In this document: positions 10,259 to 17,981 of the stretch, piece by piece
Position numbering within the stretch: the first letter of the stretch is position 1
Layout of the letters: each line of letters begins with the position of its first letter
Assembly (NCBI GenBank): GCA_001604005.1
Contig: LVAM01000016.1
Location: forward strand, 25,565 to 89,564
Direction: 5' to 3'
Source of the DNA: Clostridiales bacterium Firm_07
GTDB taxonomy: Bacteria > Bacillota > Clostridia > Oscillospirales > CAG-272
Length of the DNA: 64,000 nucleotides
Position numbers and translations under genes: made by a program
Notes under the pieces: model-generated
Told to the model about the DNA's origin: nothing
The model's database searches: none
The model's input: the letters and a program-made list of their open reading frames with translations, nothing else

Positions 10259-10289
10259 GGAAAAGGGGTTGCGCGGCAACCCCTTTTTG
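10259..10289 (+). terminator. terminator between lipoprotein and HAD gene
   Basis: AAAGGGGTTGC and GCAACCCCTTTTT form a strong stem ending in five T. The downstream HAD gene starts 9 bp later, so it may depend on readthrough. Confidence 0.85.
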
Positions 10290-10297
10290 GTGAGCAA

Positions 10298-10954
10298 ATG
10301 AAGACGTATACAGACATTATTTGGGATTTCAACGGCACGGTGCTTGACGATATGCAGGCCTGCATCGACAGCGTCAATCCGATGCTCGCGGCGCGCGGAC
10401 TGCCTGTGATCGGCAGTTTGGAACAGTATCGCACGCTGTTTGATTTCCCGATCGAAGACTATTACCGCCGTCTCGGGTTTGATTTTGAAAAAGAGCCGTA
10501 CCACACCGTTCTCGCGCCGCTTTGGGTGGAGAACTATCTGCGCGAGAGCAGGAGCGCGCCGCTTTTTGCGGACGCGCTCCCGCTGGCCGCTCGTTTCCGC
10601 GCGGCGGGCGCCAAACAATCGATCCTTTCCGCCACCGAAAAAGGAATGCTGACAGAGCAGCTGCGCGAGCGCGGCGCATTGCCGTTTTTCGATGAGATAT
10701 GGGGCTGTGACAATATCCACGCCTACGGAAAGACCGATCTTGCGCGCGCGTGGCGTGCGGCGCATCCCGCCGCCGTCCCTCTCTTTTTGGGAGATACGAC
10801 GCACGATGCCGCGGCGGCAAGGGTGATCGGCGCGGACTGCGTTCTTGTCGCGTCGGGACATCAAAGCCGCGAAAAACTGCAAACTTGCGGCGTAACGGTC
10901 GTAAGCGACCTGTCGGAGTGCGCGTCGATGCTGTTTTCGGAAATCCTCAAATAA
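10298..10954 (+). CDS. HAD-family phosphatase
   Basis: A 218-aa HAD hydrolase of the phosphoglycolate phosphatase type. Motif I is DFNGTVLDD near the N-terminus (nucleophile Asp, with Asn in place of the usual second residue). Motif II is the SATEKG region and motif IV is FLGDTTHDAAAA. A helical cap domain is inserted after motif I. The substrate cannot be told from sequence. The ATG at 10298 follows TTGGTGAG. The end overlaps the convergent DUF4363 gene by 8 bp. Confidence 0.8.
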   Translation: MKTYTDIIWDFNGTVLDDMQACIDSVNPMLAARGLPVIGSLEQYRTLFDFPIEDYYRRLGFDFEKEPYHTVLAPLWVENYLRESRSAPLFADALPLAARFRAAGAKQSILSATEKGMLTEQLRERGALPFFDEIWGCDNIHAYGKTDLARAWRAAHPAAVPLFLGDTTHDAAAARVIGADCVLVASGHQSREKLQTCGVTVVSDLSECASMLFSEILK

Positions 10955-11309
10955 TGTTGTCGATCTCCCACTCTTCCAGCGTTTTGATCTCCGAAAGGGT
11001 CTCGATCGCCAACAGCCGCGCCGATTCAAAGGAAAAATCGTCGCCTGTTTTGAGCGCCGCTTCCATATTGAGCAGGCACGCGCGCATCGCGTCGATCACC
11101 GTCCGATAGACCGAAAACGAGATCAGGCGCTCCCGATGATCCCAATAATCCAGAAGATCGTGATATTTTTGTTCACGATCTTCTTTTTCTTCCATTTCGC
11201 GCAGCAGTTTTTCACAATATCCCACCGAACGGTGTATGAAAAGGCAGTTGGCAACGATGAGAGCGACAAGCAAAGAGAGGGCGATGAGCGCCACGTAAAA
11301 CATTTTCAA
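10947..11309 (-). CDS. DUF4363 family protein
   Basis: A 120-aa protein with one N-terminal membrane helix (about residues 4-24) and a helical, acidic soluble part. It matches the small DUF4363 proteins usually found beside DUF421 genes in spore-formers. Its start overlaps the DUF421 stop by 4 bp, so the two are translationally coupled. The function is unknown, and the context suggests a forespore membrane role. Confidence 0.7.
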   Translation of the reverse strand: MKMFYVALIALSLLVALIVANCLFIHRSVGYCEKLLREMEEKEDREQKYHDLLDYWDHRERLISFSVYRTVIDAMRACLLNMEAALKTGDDFSFESARLLAIETLSEIKTLEEWEIDNII

Positions 11310-11983
11310 GACTGTTCTTCCTTTTCTATCACATAGTATTTTCCGCCGTCGTCCATACCGAGAAAAAAGACGTCTTCCGCCGTCAGGCGCCGGCGTGCCA
11401 ATTCCTCCTCGACAGTTTCTTTCGAGAGATGCATTTGCCCCAGATTGTATTCGTTGATCTTGCCGCTTTCGATCAGGATATGCACGATCCCCGTTTCGGG
11501 AAAGGTTTTGCCGAGGTCGTCGGCTGTGGGTGGCTGCGCGCCCTTGCGCGGAATGATCGAAATTTTGCCGTTTTGCTCCAAAATCGCGTAATATACCTCG
11601 TCCAAATGCGCGTATCCCGCCTGCCGCACTTCGCTGATGAGTTCGTCCAACGCCAGACGCACGCGAAGTAGTTCTTTTTGATCCACCTTTCCTTTGCGGA
11701 TCAGCACGCTCGGGCGCGTGGCGGCAATGCCTTTCAGTTTCGGGAATTTGACCAGCAGTACCGACAGAAAAAGTTCCATCGCGAGGATCGTGACCAACGG
11801 AATGATGACGAAAACAAGCGGTATGGTTTGGTTGGAGATGGGCAAGGAAGCGATTTCCGACAGAAACAGTGTCGTGACCAGTTCGGAAATTTCCAACTCG
11901 CCCAATTGTCGCTTTCCCATCAGCCGCATCGTGCCGATCAGCAGGATATAAATGATCACGGTGCGCACAAAAATCGTCAGCAT
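11306..11983 (-). CDS. DUF421 family membrane protein (YetF-like)
   Basis: A 225-aa protein with three membrane segments in the first ~85 residues, including the hallmark RLMGKRQLGELEISELV, and a soluble C-terminal domain with the conserved PSVLIRKGKV stretch. Several Bacillus paralogues are expressed in the forespore. Here the upstream sequence matches a sigma-G promoter. GAGAGGTGA precedes the start. The molecular function is not established. Confidence 0.88.
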   Translation of the reverse strand: MLTIFVRTVIIYILLIGTMRLMGKRQLGELEISELVTTLFLSEIASLPISNQTIPLVFVIIPLVTILAMELFLSVLLVKFPKLKGIAATRPSVLIRKGKVDQKELLRVRLALDELISEVRQAGYAHLDEVYYAILEQNGKISIIPRKGAQPPTADDLGKTFPETGIVHILIESGKINEYNLGQMHLSKETVEEELARRRLTAEDVFFLGMDDGGKYYVIEKEEQS

Positions 11984-11999
11984 AATTTCACCTCTCTTT

Positions 12000-12028
12000 T
12001 AGTATGGAAATTTTTGCCCGAGTTATGC
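12000..12028 (-). promoter_or_regulatory. putative sigma-G (forespore) promoter of DUF421-DUF4363
   Basis: On the minus strand GCATA (-35) and CATACTA (-10) lie 17 bp apart, about 17 bp before the start codon. This fits the Bacillus sigma-G consensus (GMATA, CATACTA) well, and no sigma-A hexamers are evident here. Confidence 0.6.
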
Positions 12029-12087
12029 TCTCGGCAAACGCGGACGGCGAAAAACAAAATTTGTCGATCGTTTCACGACCGCGCGGC

Positions 12088-12116
12088 TTGACAAAAACCG
12101 TTTTTTTTGGTATGAT
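12088..12116 (+). promoter_or_regulatory. glmM operon promoter
   Basis: TTGACA at 12088-12093 and TATGAT at 12111-12116 with a 17 bp spacer, upstream of glmM and divergent from the DUF421 promoter. Confidence 0.85.
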
Positions 12117-12169
12117 GACTTTGTACGTATCATATCTCAATTTTATATTGAAACAAAGGAGTAAAGGCA

Positions 12170-13513
12170 ATGAGCAAATACTTTGGAACAGACGGATTTC
12201 GCGGCAAAGTGGGCGAGGGGCTGACCTCGGAGCACGCGTGGCGGATCGGTCGCTTTCTCGGTCATTATTACGGCAAAGAGGGGCATCGCGCCAAATTCGT
12301 GATCGGCAAAGACACGCGCGTTTCTTCCTATACCTTGGAATATGCTCTGATCGCGGGCTTGACCGCCTCCGGCGCGGACGCTTATATTCTGCACGTGACC
12401 ACCACTCCCAGCGTTTCGTATATCACGCGTGCCGATCATTTCGATTGCGGGATTATGATCTCGGCAAGCCACAATCCCTTTTATGACAACGGCATCAAAC
12501 TGATCAACAAAAACGGCGAGAAGATGGAAGACGAAACCATCGAAAAACTGGAAGAGTTTTTGGATTCCAAAGACGAGCTTCCGTTTGCCACCGATGACAA
12601 GATCGGCGTTGCCGTGGACTACGTCTCGGGCAGAAACCGGTATATCGGGTATCTCATCTCGCTTGCCACGGTCTCCTATCGCGGCATCAAGGTGGGGCTT
12701 GACTGCGCCAACGGCAGTTCGTGGATGATGGCGAAAAACATTTTCGACGCTCTCGGCGCCACCACCTATGTGTGCAACAATCAGCCGAACGGTACCAACA
12801 TCAACAAAAACGCCGGCTCCACGCACATCGGCGCCCTGCAAAAGTTTGTGTTGGACAACGGGCTTGACGTCGGTTTTGCCTTTGACGGCGACGCCGACCG
12901 TTGTATCGCGGTGGACAACGAAGGCTGCGTGGTGGACGGCGACGCGATCCTCTTTATTATGGGACGCTATATGAAATCGCGCGGCGAACTCGATTACAAC
13001 AAAGTGGTAACGACGGTGATGTCGAATTTCGGGCTCTATAAAGCCTTCGATAAACTCGGCATCGAATATGAAAAAACCGCCGTCGGCGATAAATATGTCT
13101 ATGAATGTATGGCGAAAAACGGCTATCGCCTCGGCGGTGAGCAGTCTGGACACATCATTTTCAGCAAATACGCCAACACCGGCGACGGGCTTCTCACCGC
13201 CATTCGCCTGATGGAACTTTTGGCGGAAGGACAGCAAACACTGCACAAACTGGCGGAAGATTTCGTGGTTTATCCGCAGGTGCTGAAAAACGTGCGTGTC
13301 AAGGATAAAGAAGCCGCGATGAAAGACGAAGCGGTGCTTGCCGCCGTCGCGGACGCGGAGAAATTTCTCGGCGATACGGGGCGTATTCTCGTGCGCGCCA
13401 GCGGCACCGAGCCCGTCGTGCGCGTGATGGCGGAAGCCGAGCGCATCGAACTTTGCGACAAGTGCGTGGCGGACGTCATCGCGGTGATGAGCGGCAGGGG
13501 GTTGCTGGCATGA
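12170..13513 (+). CDS. glmM: phosphoglucosamine mutase
   Basis: A 447-aa alpha-D-phosphohexomutase converting glucosamine-6-phosphate to glucosamine-1-phosphate for peptidoglycan precursors. It starts with KYFGTDGFRG, has the active-site phosphoserine loop SASHNPF near residue 99, the metal loop DGDADR near residue 238, and the phosphate-binding RASGTEPVVRVM at the C-terminus. AAAGGAGT precedes the ATG. It overlaps the next gene as ATGA. Confidence 0.95.
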   Translation: MSKYFGTDGFRGKVGEGLTSEHAWRIGRFLGHYYGKEGHRAKFVIGKDTRVSSYTLEYALIAGLTASGADAYILHVTTTPSVSYITRADHFDCGIMISASHNPFYDNGIKLINKNGEKMEDETIEKLEEFLDSKDELPFATDDKIGVAVDYVSGRNRYIGYLISLATVSYRGIKVGLDCANGSSWMMAKNIFDALGATTYVCNNQPNGTNINKNAGSTHIGALQKFVLDNGLDVGFAFDGDADRCIAVDNEGCVVDGDAILFIMGRYMKSRGELDYNKVVTTVMSNFGLYKAFDKLGIEYEKTAVGDKYVYECMAKNGYRLGGEQSGHIIFSKYANTGDGLLTAIRLMELLAEGQQTLHKLAEDFVVYPQVLKNVRVKDKEAAMKDEAVLAAVADAEKFLGDTGRILVRASGTEPVVRVMAEAERIELCDKCVADVIAVMSGRGLLA

Positions 13514-14184
13514 AAAACGCGCTTTCTCCCGAAGAACTTTTCGATCTCTCGCGTTCCCGCGCAGGAGAGTTTTTGAGAGATTTGGAATATCCGTGGCAGG
13601 CGCTTCCGTTTATCGGAGAGTGGATCCTCAAAATCGGGGCAACGCTGCCCGCGGATCTTTACGATCACCCGCAGGACAACGTTTGGATCGCCAAAAGCGC
13701 GCGCGTGGCGGCAAGCGCGTCCCTCACGGGTCCGCTCATCATCGGCGAAAACACCGAGGTGCGCCATTGTGCCTTTATTCGCGGCAACGCGCTCGTCGGC
13801 GACGGCGCGGTGGTCGGCAATTCCACGGAACTGAAAAACGTCATTCTCTTCGACGGCGTACAGGTGCCGCATTACAATTACGTGGGGGATTCCATTCTCG
13901 GTTATCACGCGCATCTCGGCGCGGGTGCGCTGACTTCCAACGTGAAAAGCGACAAGAAGAACGTCGTGGTGCGTGCCGAGGGCAAAGAGATCGAGACCGG
14001 GCGCAAGAAAGTGGGCGCTATGGTCGGCGACGACGTGGAAGTAGGGTGCGGCAGCGTGCTCAACCCCGGCACGGTGATCGGACGGGGCGCGAGCGTATAT
14101 CCGCTCTCGTCGGTGCGCGGTTTTGTTCCGGCGCGTCACATTTATAAAAAACAAGGCGAAATCGCCCTGAAAAAAGAGCAGTGA
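13510..14184 (+). CDS. left-handed beta-helix protein (GlmU C-terminal-like)
   Basis: A 224-aa protein made largely of hexapeptide repeats (for example GPLIIGENTEVRHCAFIRG and GAVVGNSTELKN), the fold of acyl and nucleotidyl transferase C-terminal domains. It lacks an N-terminal nucleotidyltransferase (LxxGxGTRM) motif. It overlaps glmM, so a role near UDP-GlcNAc or cell-surface sugar synthesis is likely. Whether it has GlmU-type acetyltransferase activity is inference. Confidence 0.75.
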   Translation: MKNALSPEELFDLSRSRAGEFLRDLEYPWQALPFIGEWILKIGATLPADLYDHPQDNVWIAKSARVAASASLTGPLIIGENTEVRHCAFIRGNALVGDGAVVGNSTELKNVILFDGVQVPHYNYVGDSILGYHAHLGAGALTSNVKSDKKNVVVRAEGKEIETGRKKVGAMVGDDVEVGCGSVLNPGTVIGRGASVYPLSSVRGFVPARHIYKKQGEIALKKEQ

Positions 14185-14195
14185 GAGGGAAGGGT

Positions 14196-15206
14196 ATGAG
14201 AGTTTTATTGACGGGCGGAGCGGGCTATATCGGCACGCATACGATCGTGGAGATGTACGCGGCAGGGCATGACGTCGTGGTGGTGGACAATTTTTCCAAC
14301 AGTTCGCCTGCCGTGATGGAGCGCGTTTTTGAGATCACCGGCAAGAAAACGCCCGTATATGCCGCGGACGTGGCGAACGAGGCGGAGATGGATCGCATTT
14401 TCACCGAGCAGAAGATCGACGCGGTGGTGCATTTTGCGGGGCTGAAAGCCGTGGGCGAATCGGTGCGGATGCCGCTTGCGTATTATGCCAACAACATTGA
14501 TTCCACGCTTTCACTCCTGCACGCGATGGAAAAGGCGGGCGTCAAGAAGCTGATTTTCAGTTCTTCCGCCACCGTGTACGGCACGCCCGAACGTTGTCCC
14601 ATTTCCGAGGACAGCCCCACGGGGCACTGCTCCAATCCATATGGCTGGACCAAGTATATGATCGAGCAGATCCTCACCGATTACGCTAAGGCAAATCCCG
14701 ATTTTCAGGTGATCCTGCTGCGCTATTTCAATCCCGTCGGCGCGCACGAGAGCGGCAAGATCGGGGAGAGCCCCAACGGGATCCCCAACAACTTGATGCC
14801 CTATATCACGCAGGTGGCGGTGGGAAAGCTGAAAGAATTGTCGGTTTACGGCAACGATTATCCAACTCCGGACGGCACGGGCGTGCGCGACTATATCCAC
14901 GTGGTGGATCTCGCGCGCGGGCACGTGGCGGCGTTGAACTATAAAAAACCGGGCGTTGAAGTGTTCAACCTCGGCACGGGCAAGGGATACAGCGTTCTGG
15001 AAATGGTCAAGGCGTTCAGCCGCGTCAACGGCGTTGCGGTGCCGTATCGCATCGCGCCGCGCCGCCCCGGCGACATCGCCGAATGTTATGCCTCCCCCGA
15101 CAAAGCGGCGGCAAAACTCGGTTGGCGCGCCACGCACGACCTGGACGATATGGTGCGGGATGCCTGGCGTTTTCAATCTCAAAATCCGCGCGGATATGAA
15201 GAATAA
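14196..15206 (+). CDS. galE: UDP-glucose 4-epimerase
   Basis: A 336-aa extended short-chain dehydrogenase interconverting UDP-glucose and UDP-galactose. The NAD-binding GGAGYIGTHT is at residues 7-16, SSSATVYG carries the catalytic Ser region, and YGWTK carries the catalytic Tyr and Lys near residue 149. The length is normal. It is probably cotranscribed with glmM, giving a sugar-nucleotide operon. Confidence 0.94.
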   Translation: MRVLLTGGAGYIGTHTIVEMYAAGHDVVVVDNFSNSSPAVMERVFEITGKKTPVYAADVANEAEMDRIFTEQKIDAVVHFAGLKAVGESVRMPLAYYANNIDSTLSLLHAMEKAGVKKLIFSSSATVYGTPERCPISEDSPTGHCSNPYGWTKYMIEQILTDYAKANPDFQVILLRYFNPVGAHESGKIGESPNGIPNNLMPYITQVAVGKLKELSVYGNDYPTPDGTGVRDYIHVVDLARGHVAALNYKKPGVEVFNLGTGKGYSVLEMVKAFSRVNGVAVPYRIAPRRPGDIAECYASPDKAAAKLGWRATHDLDDMVRDAWRFQSQNPRGYEE

Positions 15207-15246
15207 AAAAGGCGCACCCACAACTTGTGGGTGCGCCTTTTTTATT
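15206..15246 (+). terminator. terminator after galE
   Basis: AAAAAAGGCGCACCCACAA pairs with TTGTGGGTGCGCCTTTTTT, a long perfect stem with poly-T. Confidence 0.95.
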
Positions 15247-15286
15247 CTTTTGGGAGCCGAATTTCGGCAATGCGCCGCCCGCCGCG

Positions 15287-15361
15287 CGATGATTCCGACC
15301 GCATCGTTCAAGCCGAAGTATACCAATAAAATATAGGCGCAGGGGATTTTCCCCTGCGACC
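15287..15361. repeat. degenerate tRNA-like/hairpin module B
   Basis: Plus-strand GATGATTCCGACCGCATCG followed by TTCAAGCC resembles the matching part of module A (15534-15561), which itself resembles the tRNA-Pro anticodon-to-T-arm. It is followed by an A-rich spacer and the hairpin CGCAGGGG/CCCCTGCG (15340-15360). It appears to be a diverged copy of module A. Confidence 0.5.
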
Positions 15362-15466
15362 AGACAAAGCGCATCGACGCGCGCTGCCCGCCGCCGTCGC
15401 ATAGTCGCCGCCCCCGCCTGCGCTCGCTCGGCGGTGTCGACTCCTTGCTTTGGGCGGAACCGCTGC

Positions 15467-15496
15467 GTAAAAACGCCCCGCCGGGGCGTTTTTTGC
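15467..15496. terminator. bidirectional terminator-like hairpin
   Basis: AAAAACGCCCCG and CGGGGCGTTTTTT form a perfect stem. It lies between repeat modules A and B. No gene clearly uses it; the GC-rich stretch 15362-15466 shows nothing else recognisable. Confidence 0.6.
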
Positions 15497-15499
15497 TTG

Positions 15500-15612
15500 C
15501 GCTCCCTACCACCCCACCGCGCCAGAGACGCGAGGGGTGGTCTCGGCCGCACGTTCAAACCATACCGCGCAAATAAAAATAAGGGCGCAGGAGTAAACCC
15601 CTGCGTCCTTAT
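15500..15612. repeat. inverted tRNA-Pro-like fragment with hairpin (module A)
   Basis: 15534-15561 matches the tRNA-Pro gene from anticodon loop to T-arm at 23 of 28 positions but in the opposite orientation. CTACCACCCCA at 15506-15516 is identical to 15648-15658 in the tRNA and pairs with the GGGGTGG at 15534, forming a hairpin. An A-rich spacer and a CGCAGG/CCTGCG hairpin follow. It is too short and degenerate to be a functional tRNA. Confidence 0.6.
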
Positions 15613-15616
15613 TTTG
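15574..15616 (-). terminator. terminator of tRNA-Pro
   Basis: On the minus strand, just after the encoded CCA, AAATAAGGACGCAGGGG pairs with its complement, ending in CCTTATTTTTATTT. Confidence 0.7.
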
Positions 15617-15690
15617 GTCTGAGTGACACGACTTGAACGTGCGGCCTCTACCACCCCAAGGTAGCGCGCTACCAACTGCGCCACACCCAG
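15615..15690 (-). tRNA. tRNA-Pro (anticodon GGG)
   Basis: A complete 76-nt cloverleaf. The acceptor is CTGGGTG/CACTCAG with one G-T pair, the D stem GCGC/GCGC, and the anticodon stem CTACC/GGTAG with loop TTGGGGT. The T-loop is TTCAAGT and the 3' CCA is encoded. A perfect promoter lies upstream. Confidence 0.95.
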
Positions 15691-15706
15691 ATTTGACGGC
15701 TTGTAT

Positions 15707-15735
15707 ATTGTAGCACAAAGAAATTTGGCTGTCAA
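15707..15735 (-). promoter_or_regulatory. tRNA-Pro promoter
   Basis: Minus-strand TTGACA and TACAAT with a 17 bp spacer, 17 bp before the tRNA 5' end. Confidence 0.85.
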
Positions 15736-15856
15736 GGGGTTTTGTGAAAAATCTCACGCGTTCCGTCGCCTTTTCTTCGCTTTTCGGTGGCTTTGCCGCA
15801 CGGCGCGGGAGCGCTTTTTGTTTTCGCGAAAATTTTTGCTTTTTCGGAAAACGATG

Positions 15857-15884
15857 TTGACTTTTTTTCCTCATCGTGTATAAT
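15857..15884 (+). promoter_or_regulatory. promoter of Gfo/Idh oxidoreductase
   Basis: TTGACT at 15857-15862 and TATAAT at 15879-15884 with a 16 bp spacer. Confidence 0.75.
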
Positions 15885-15931
15885 AAAGGCGGGTGAAAAC
15901 CGATTATGCTATTTTGGAGGAAGCAGACCCG

Positions 15932-17224
15932 ATGAAAACAAGGGAAGAATCGAAAAAGATCATTTTGATCGGTGCGGGAGGACGCGGCAAGACCTATACC
16001 GACATTGCCGGCAATATGGACGGCGAGTTTGAGGTGGTTGCGGTCGCCGATCCTGCGGACGTGCGACGCCATTATATTCAAGACAAACACAATCTGCCTG
16101 ACGAAATGTGCCAAAAATCCTGGGAAACCCTTTTGGAAAAGCCGAAATTCGCCGACGTGGTCATCATCGCCAATATGGATCGCGGTCACTTTGCTCCCGC
16201 TATGGCGGCAATCGAAAAAGGGTACGATATATTGCTTGAAAAACCGATGGCGCCCACTCCCGAGGAGTGCGTTGCGATCCGCAACGCCGCCAAGGAAAAG
16301 GGGGTTTTCGTACTCGTATGTCACGTGTTGCGCTTCACGCAGTTTTTCAAATCGCTCAAACGCATCATCGACGAGGGTACGATCGGCGATATCGTACATA
16401 TCCAACACGCCGAGTGCGTCGGCAACGTGCATCAAAGTCACAGTTTCGTGCGTGGGAATTGGGGCAACAGCGATGCCAGCAGTTGTATGATCCTGCAAAA
16501 ATCCTGCCACGATATGGATATTTTGCAATGGCTGATCGGCAAACCCTGCCGCCGCGTGCACAGTTTCGGCGGACTGTATTATTTTAAGAGAGAGAACGCA
16601 CCCGCGGGCGCGCCCGAACGCTGCATCGACGGTTGTCCAGTTGGTGACAGCTGTCCCTATAACGCTGTGAAATTGTATCTCAACGACAAGAAAAACAGCT
16701 GGTTCCGCAACGCTTCCACGCACAAGACGTCTCCGACCGACCGCGACGTGGAGAATGTGCTACGCACTACGCAATACGGCAAGTGCGTTTTCAAGTGCGA
16801 CAACAACGTGGTGGACCACGAGACCGTCAATTTGGAGTTTGCGGGCGGCGTGACCGTCAGTTTCACGATGTGCGCATTCAATAAAGGTTCGCGCAACATT
16901 CGCATTATGGGTACGAAAGGCGAGCTTTTCGGCAATATGGGCGACCCGTTTGTGTCGATATACGACTTTGCCACCCGCGAAACACGGCAGATCCAGATCT
17001 CCGATGTAATGCAGGATCAATCCATCGTCGGCGGGCACGGCGGCGGCGACACCGGCATTATGAAGGCGCTTGCAAAGCGTTTGAACGGCGACACGAGCGA
17101 CACCTCGATCTGCACGATCGACGAGACCTGCGCCAACCATATGATCGCGTTTGCCGCCGAGGAATCGCGCGTGACGGGCAAAGTGATCGACCTTGCCGAA
17201 TACGAAGCCGCACACAGCGTGTGA
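15932..17224 (+). CDS. Gfo/Idh/MocA family oxidoreductase
   Basis: A 430-aa NAD(P)-dependent oxidoreductase acting on sugars or inositol-like compounds. The Rossmann motif GAGGRGKTY is near residue 13, and the EKPMAPT motif with the conserved Lys is near residue 105. The C-terminal alpha/beta domain follows, with a Cys-containing insert (ERCIDGCPVGDSCPY). The ATG at 15932 follows TTGGAGGA; an in-frame GTG at 15893 lacks one. Its last ~200 bp and terminator are duplicated at 40765-40990 with one substitution. Confidence 0.88.
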   Translation: MKTREESKKIILIGAGGRGKTYTDIAGNMDGEFEVVAVADPADVRRHYIQDKHNLPDEMCQKSWETLLEKPKFADVVIIANMDRGHFAPAMAAIEKGYDILLEKPMAPTPEECVAIRNAAKEKGVFVLVCHVLRFTQFFKSLKRIIDEGTIGDIVHIQHAECVGNVHQSHSFVRGNWGNSDASSCMILQKSCHDMDILQWLIGKPCRRVHSFGGLYYFKRENAPAGAPERCIDGCPVGDSCPYNAVKLYLNDKKNSWFRNASTHKTSPTDRDVENVLRTTQYGKCVFKCDNNVVDHETVNLEFAGGVTVSFTMCAFNKGSRNIRIMGTKGELFGNMGDPFVSIYDFATRETRQIQISDVMQDQSIVGGHGGGDTGIMKALAKRLNGDTSDTSICTIDETCANHMIAFAAEESRVTGKVIDLAEYEAAHSV

Positions 17225-17235
17225 CGATTTTTGCT

Positions 17236-17267
17236 TGCCGGGCGCCATCGGGCGCCCGGCTTTTTTG
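17236..17267 (+). terminator. terminator after Gfo/Idh gene
   Basis: GCCGGGCGCC/GGGCGCCCGGC stem followed by TTTTTT. An identical copy lies at 40960-40990. Confidence 0.92.
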
Positions 17268-17269
17268 TA

Positions 17270-17940
17270 ATCCTAAAACCACGTGATAGTCGCGTGGTTG
17301 AGTAAAGGTGAACCGATGAGACAAATCCTCCGTTTGTGTTACAATGGAAAAGACCTGCCAGTCAAAGCCAAAGACCACAAACGGAGGATTATCTATGAAA
17401 AAGGATATCATAGACACAAACAGTTTAGCACACACAAAATGGAATTGCAAGTACCATATCGTGTTTGCGCCGAAATACAGGAGAAAAGTATTTTACGAAG
17501 AAAAGAGAGCAGAGATCAGAGAGATCATGCGGAAATTATGTCAATGGAAAGGGGTAGAGATAGTAGAGGGAGAAGTATGCCCGGATCATATACATATGCT
17601 GGTCAGTATCCCGCCCAAAATGAGCGTTTCGGGGTTTATGGGATATTTGAAAGGGAAAAGTTCTTTGCTCATATTTCAGAAATGGGGAAATATGAAATTT
17701 GCGTACCGAAACCGCGAGTTTTGGTGTAAGGGATATTACGTAGATACCGTGGGGAAGAAGACAAAAGCGATAAAAGAATATATAGCCAAGCAATTGCAAG
17801 CGGACAGAGAGAGCGACCAATTGGCGCTGTTCGACCCACGGGACCCATTTATGGGTAGTAAGTAACAGATGCGTGGCTGGCAGGGCAATCTAAAACGCAC
17901 TTGTGCGTTTCCAGTAGCGTTTAGGGCTTTGCCCGAAAAT
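17270..17940 (+). mobile_element. IS200/IS605-family insertion (tnpA only)
   Basis: The element carries a single Y1 transposase and no tnpB. The left side has the hairpin AACCACG/CGTGGTT (17277-17300). The right side has AAACGCAC/GTGCGTTT (about 17893-17910), with more inverted sequence around GGGCAA and TTGCCC. These subterminal hairpins are what TnpA binds. IS200/IS605 elements have no terminal inverted repeats or target duplication, so the ends given are approximate. It sits just after a terminator, disrupting no gene. Confidence 0.8.
17395..17865 (+). CDS. tnpA: IS200/IS605 family transposase TnpA
   Basis: A 156-aa HUH single-strand transposase. The HUH motif is DHIHML near residue 65 and the catalytic Tyr lies in GYYVDTVG near residue 113. 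The N-terminus NSLAHTKWNCKYHIVFAPKY is typical. It appears intact, with no frameshift. The ATG at 17395 follows ACGGAGGA. The local base use is more AT-rich than the neighbours, consistent with transfer. Confidence 0.95.
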   Translation: MKKDIIDTNSLAHTKWNCKYHIVFAPKYRRKVFYEEKRAEIREIMRKLCQWKGVEIVEGEVCPDHIHMLVSIPPKMSVSGFMGYLKGKSSLLIFQKWGNMKFAYRNREFWCKGYYVDTVGKKTKAIKEYIAKQLQADRESDQLALFDPRDPFMGSK

Positions 17941-17941
17941 G

Positions 17942-17976
17942 AAATACCCCCCCGTTTCACGGGGGGGATTTTTATT
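17942..17976 (-). terminator. terminator of minus-strand lipoprotein
   Basis: CCCCCCCGTGAAACGGGGGGG hairpin flanked by A and T tracts, just after the lipoprotein stop on the minus strand. Confidence 0.8.
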
Positions 17977-17981
17977 TGAGA

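Noticed and set aside
8233..10434. 733-aa minus-strand open frame opposite the solute-binding lipoprotein
   Set aside because: It has no start context, domain or promoter, while the plus strand has a promoter, ribosome site, signal peptide and lipobox.
15025..15735. Minus-strand frames through galE, tRNA-Pro and the repeats
   Set aside because: They overlap a clear tRNA, several terminators and galE in antisense and carry no start context.
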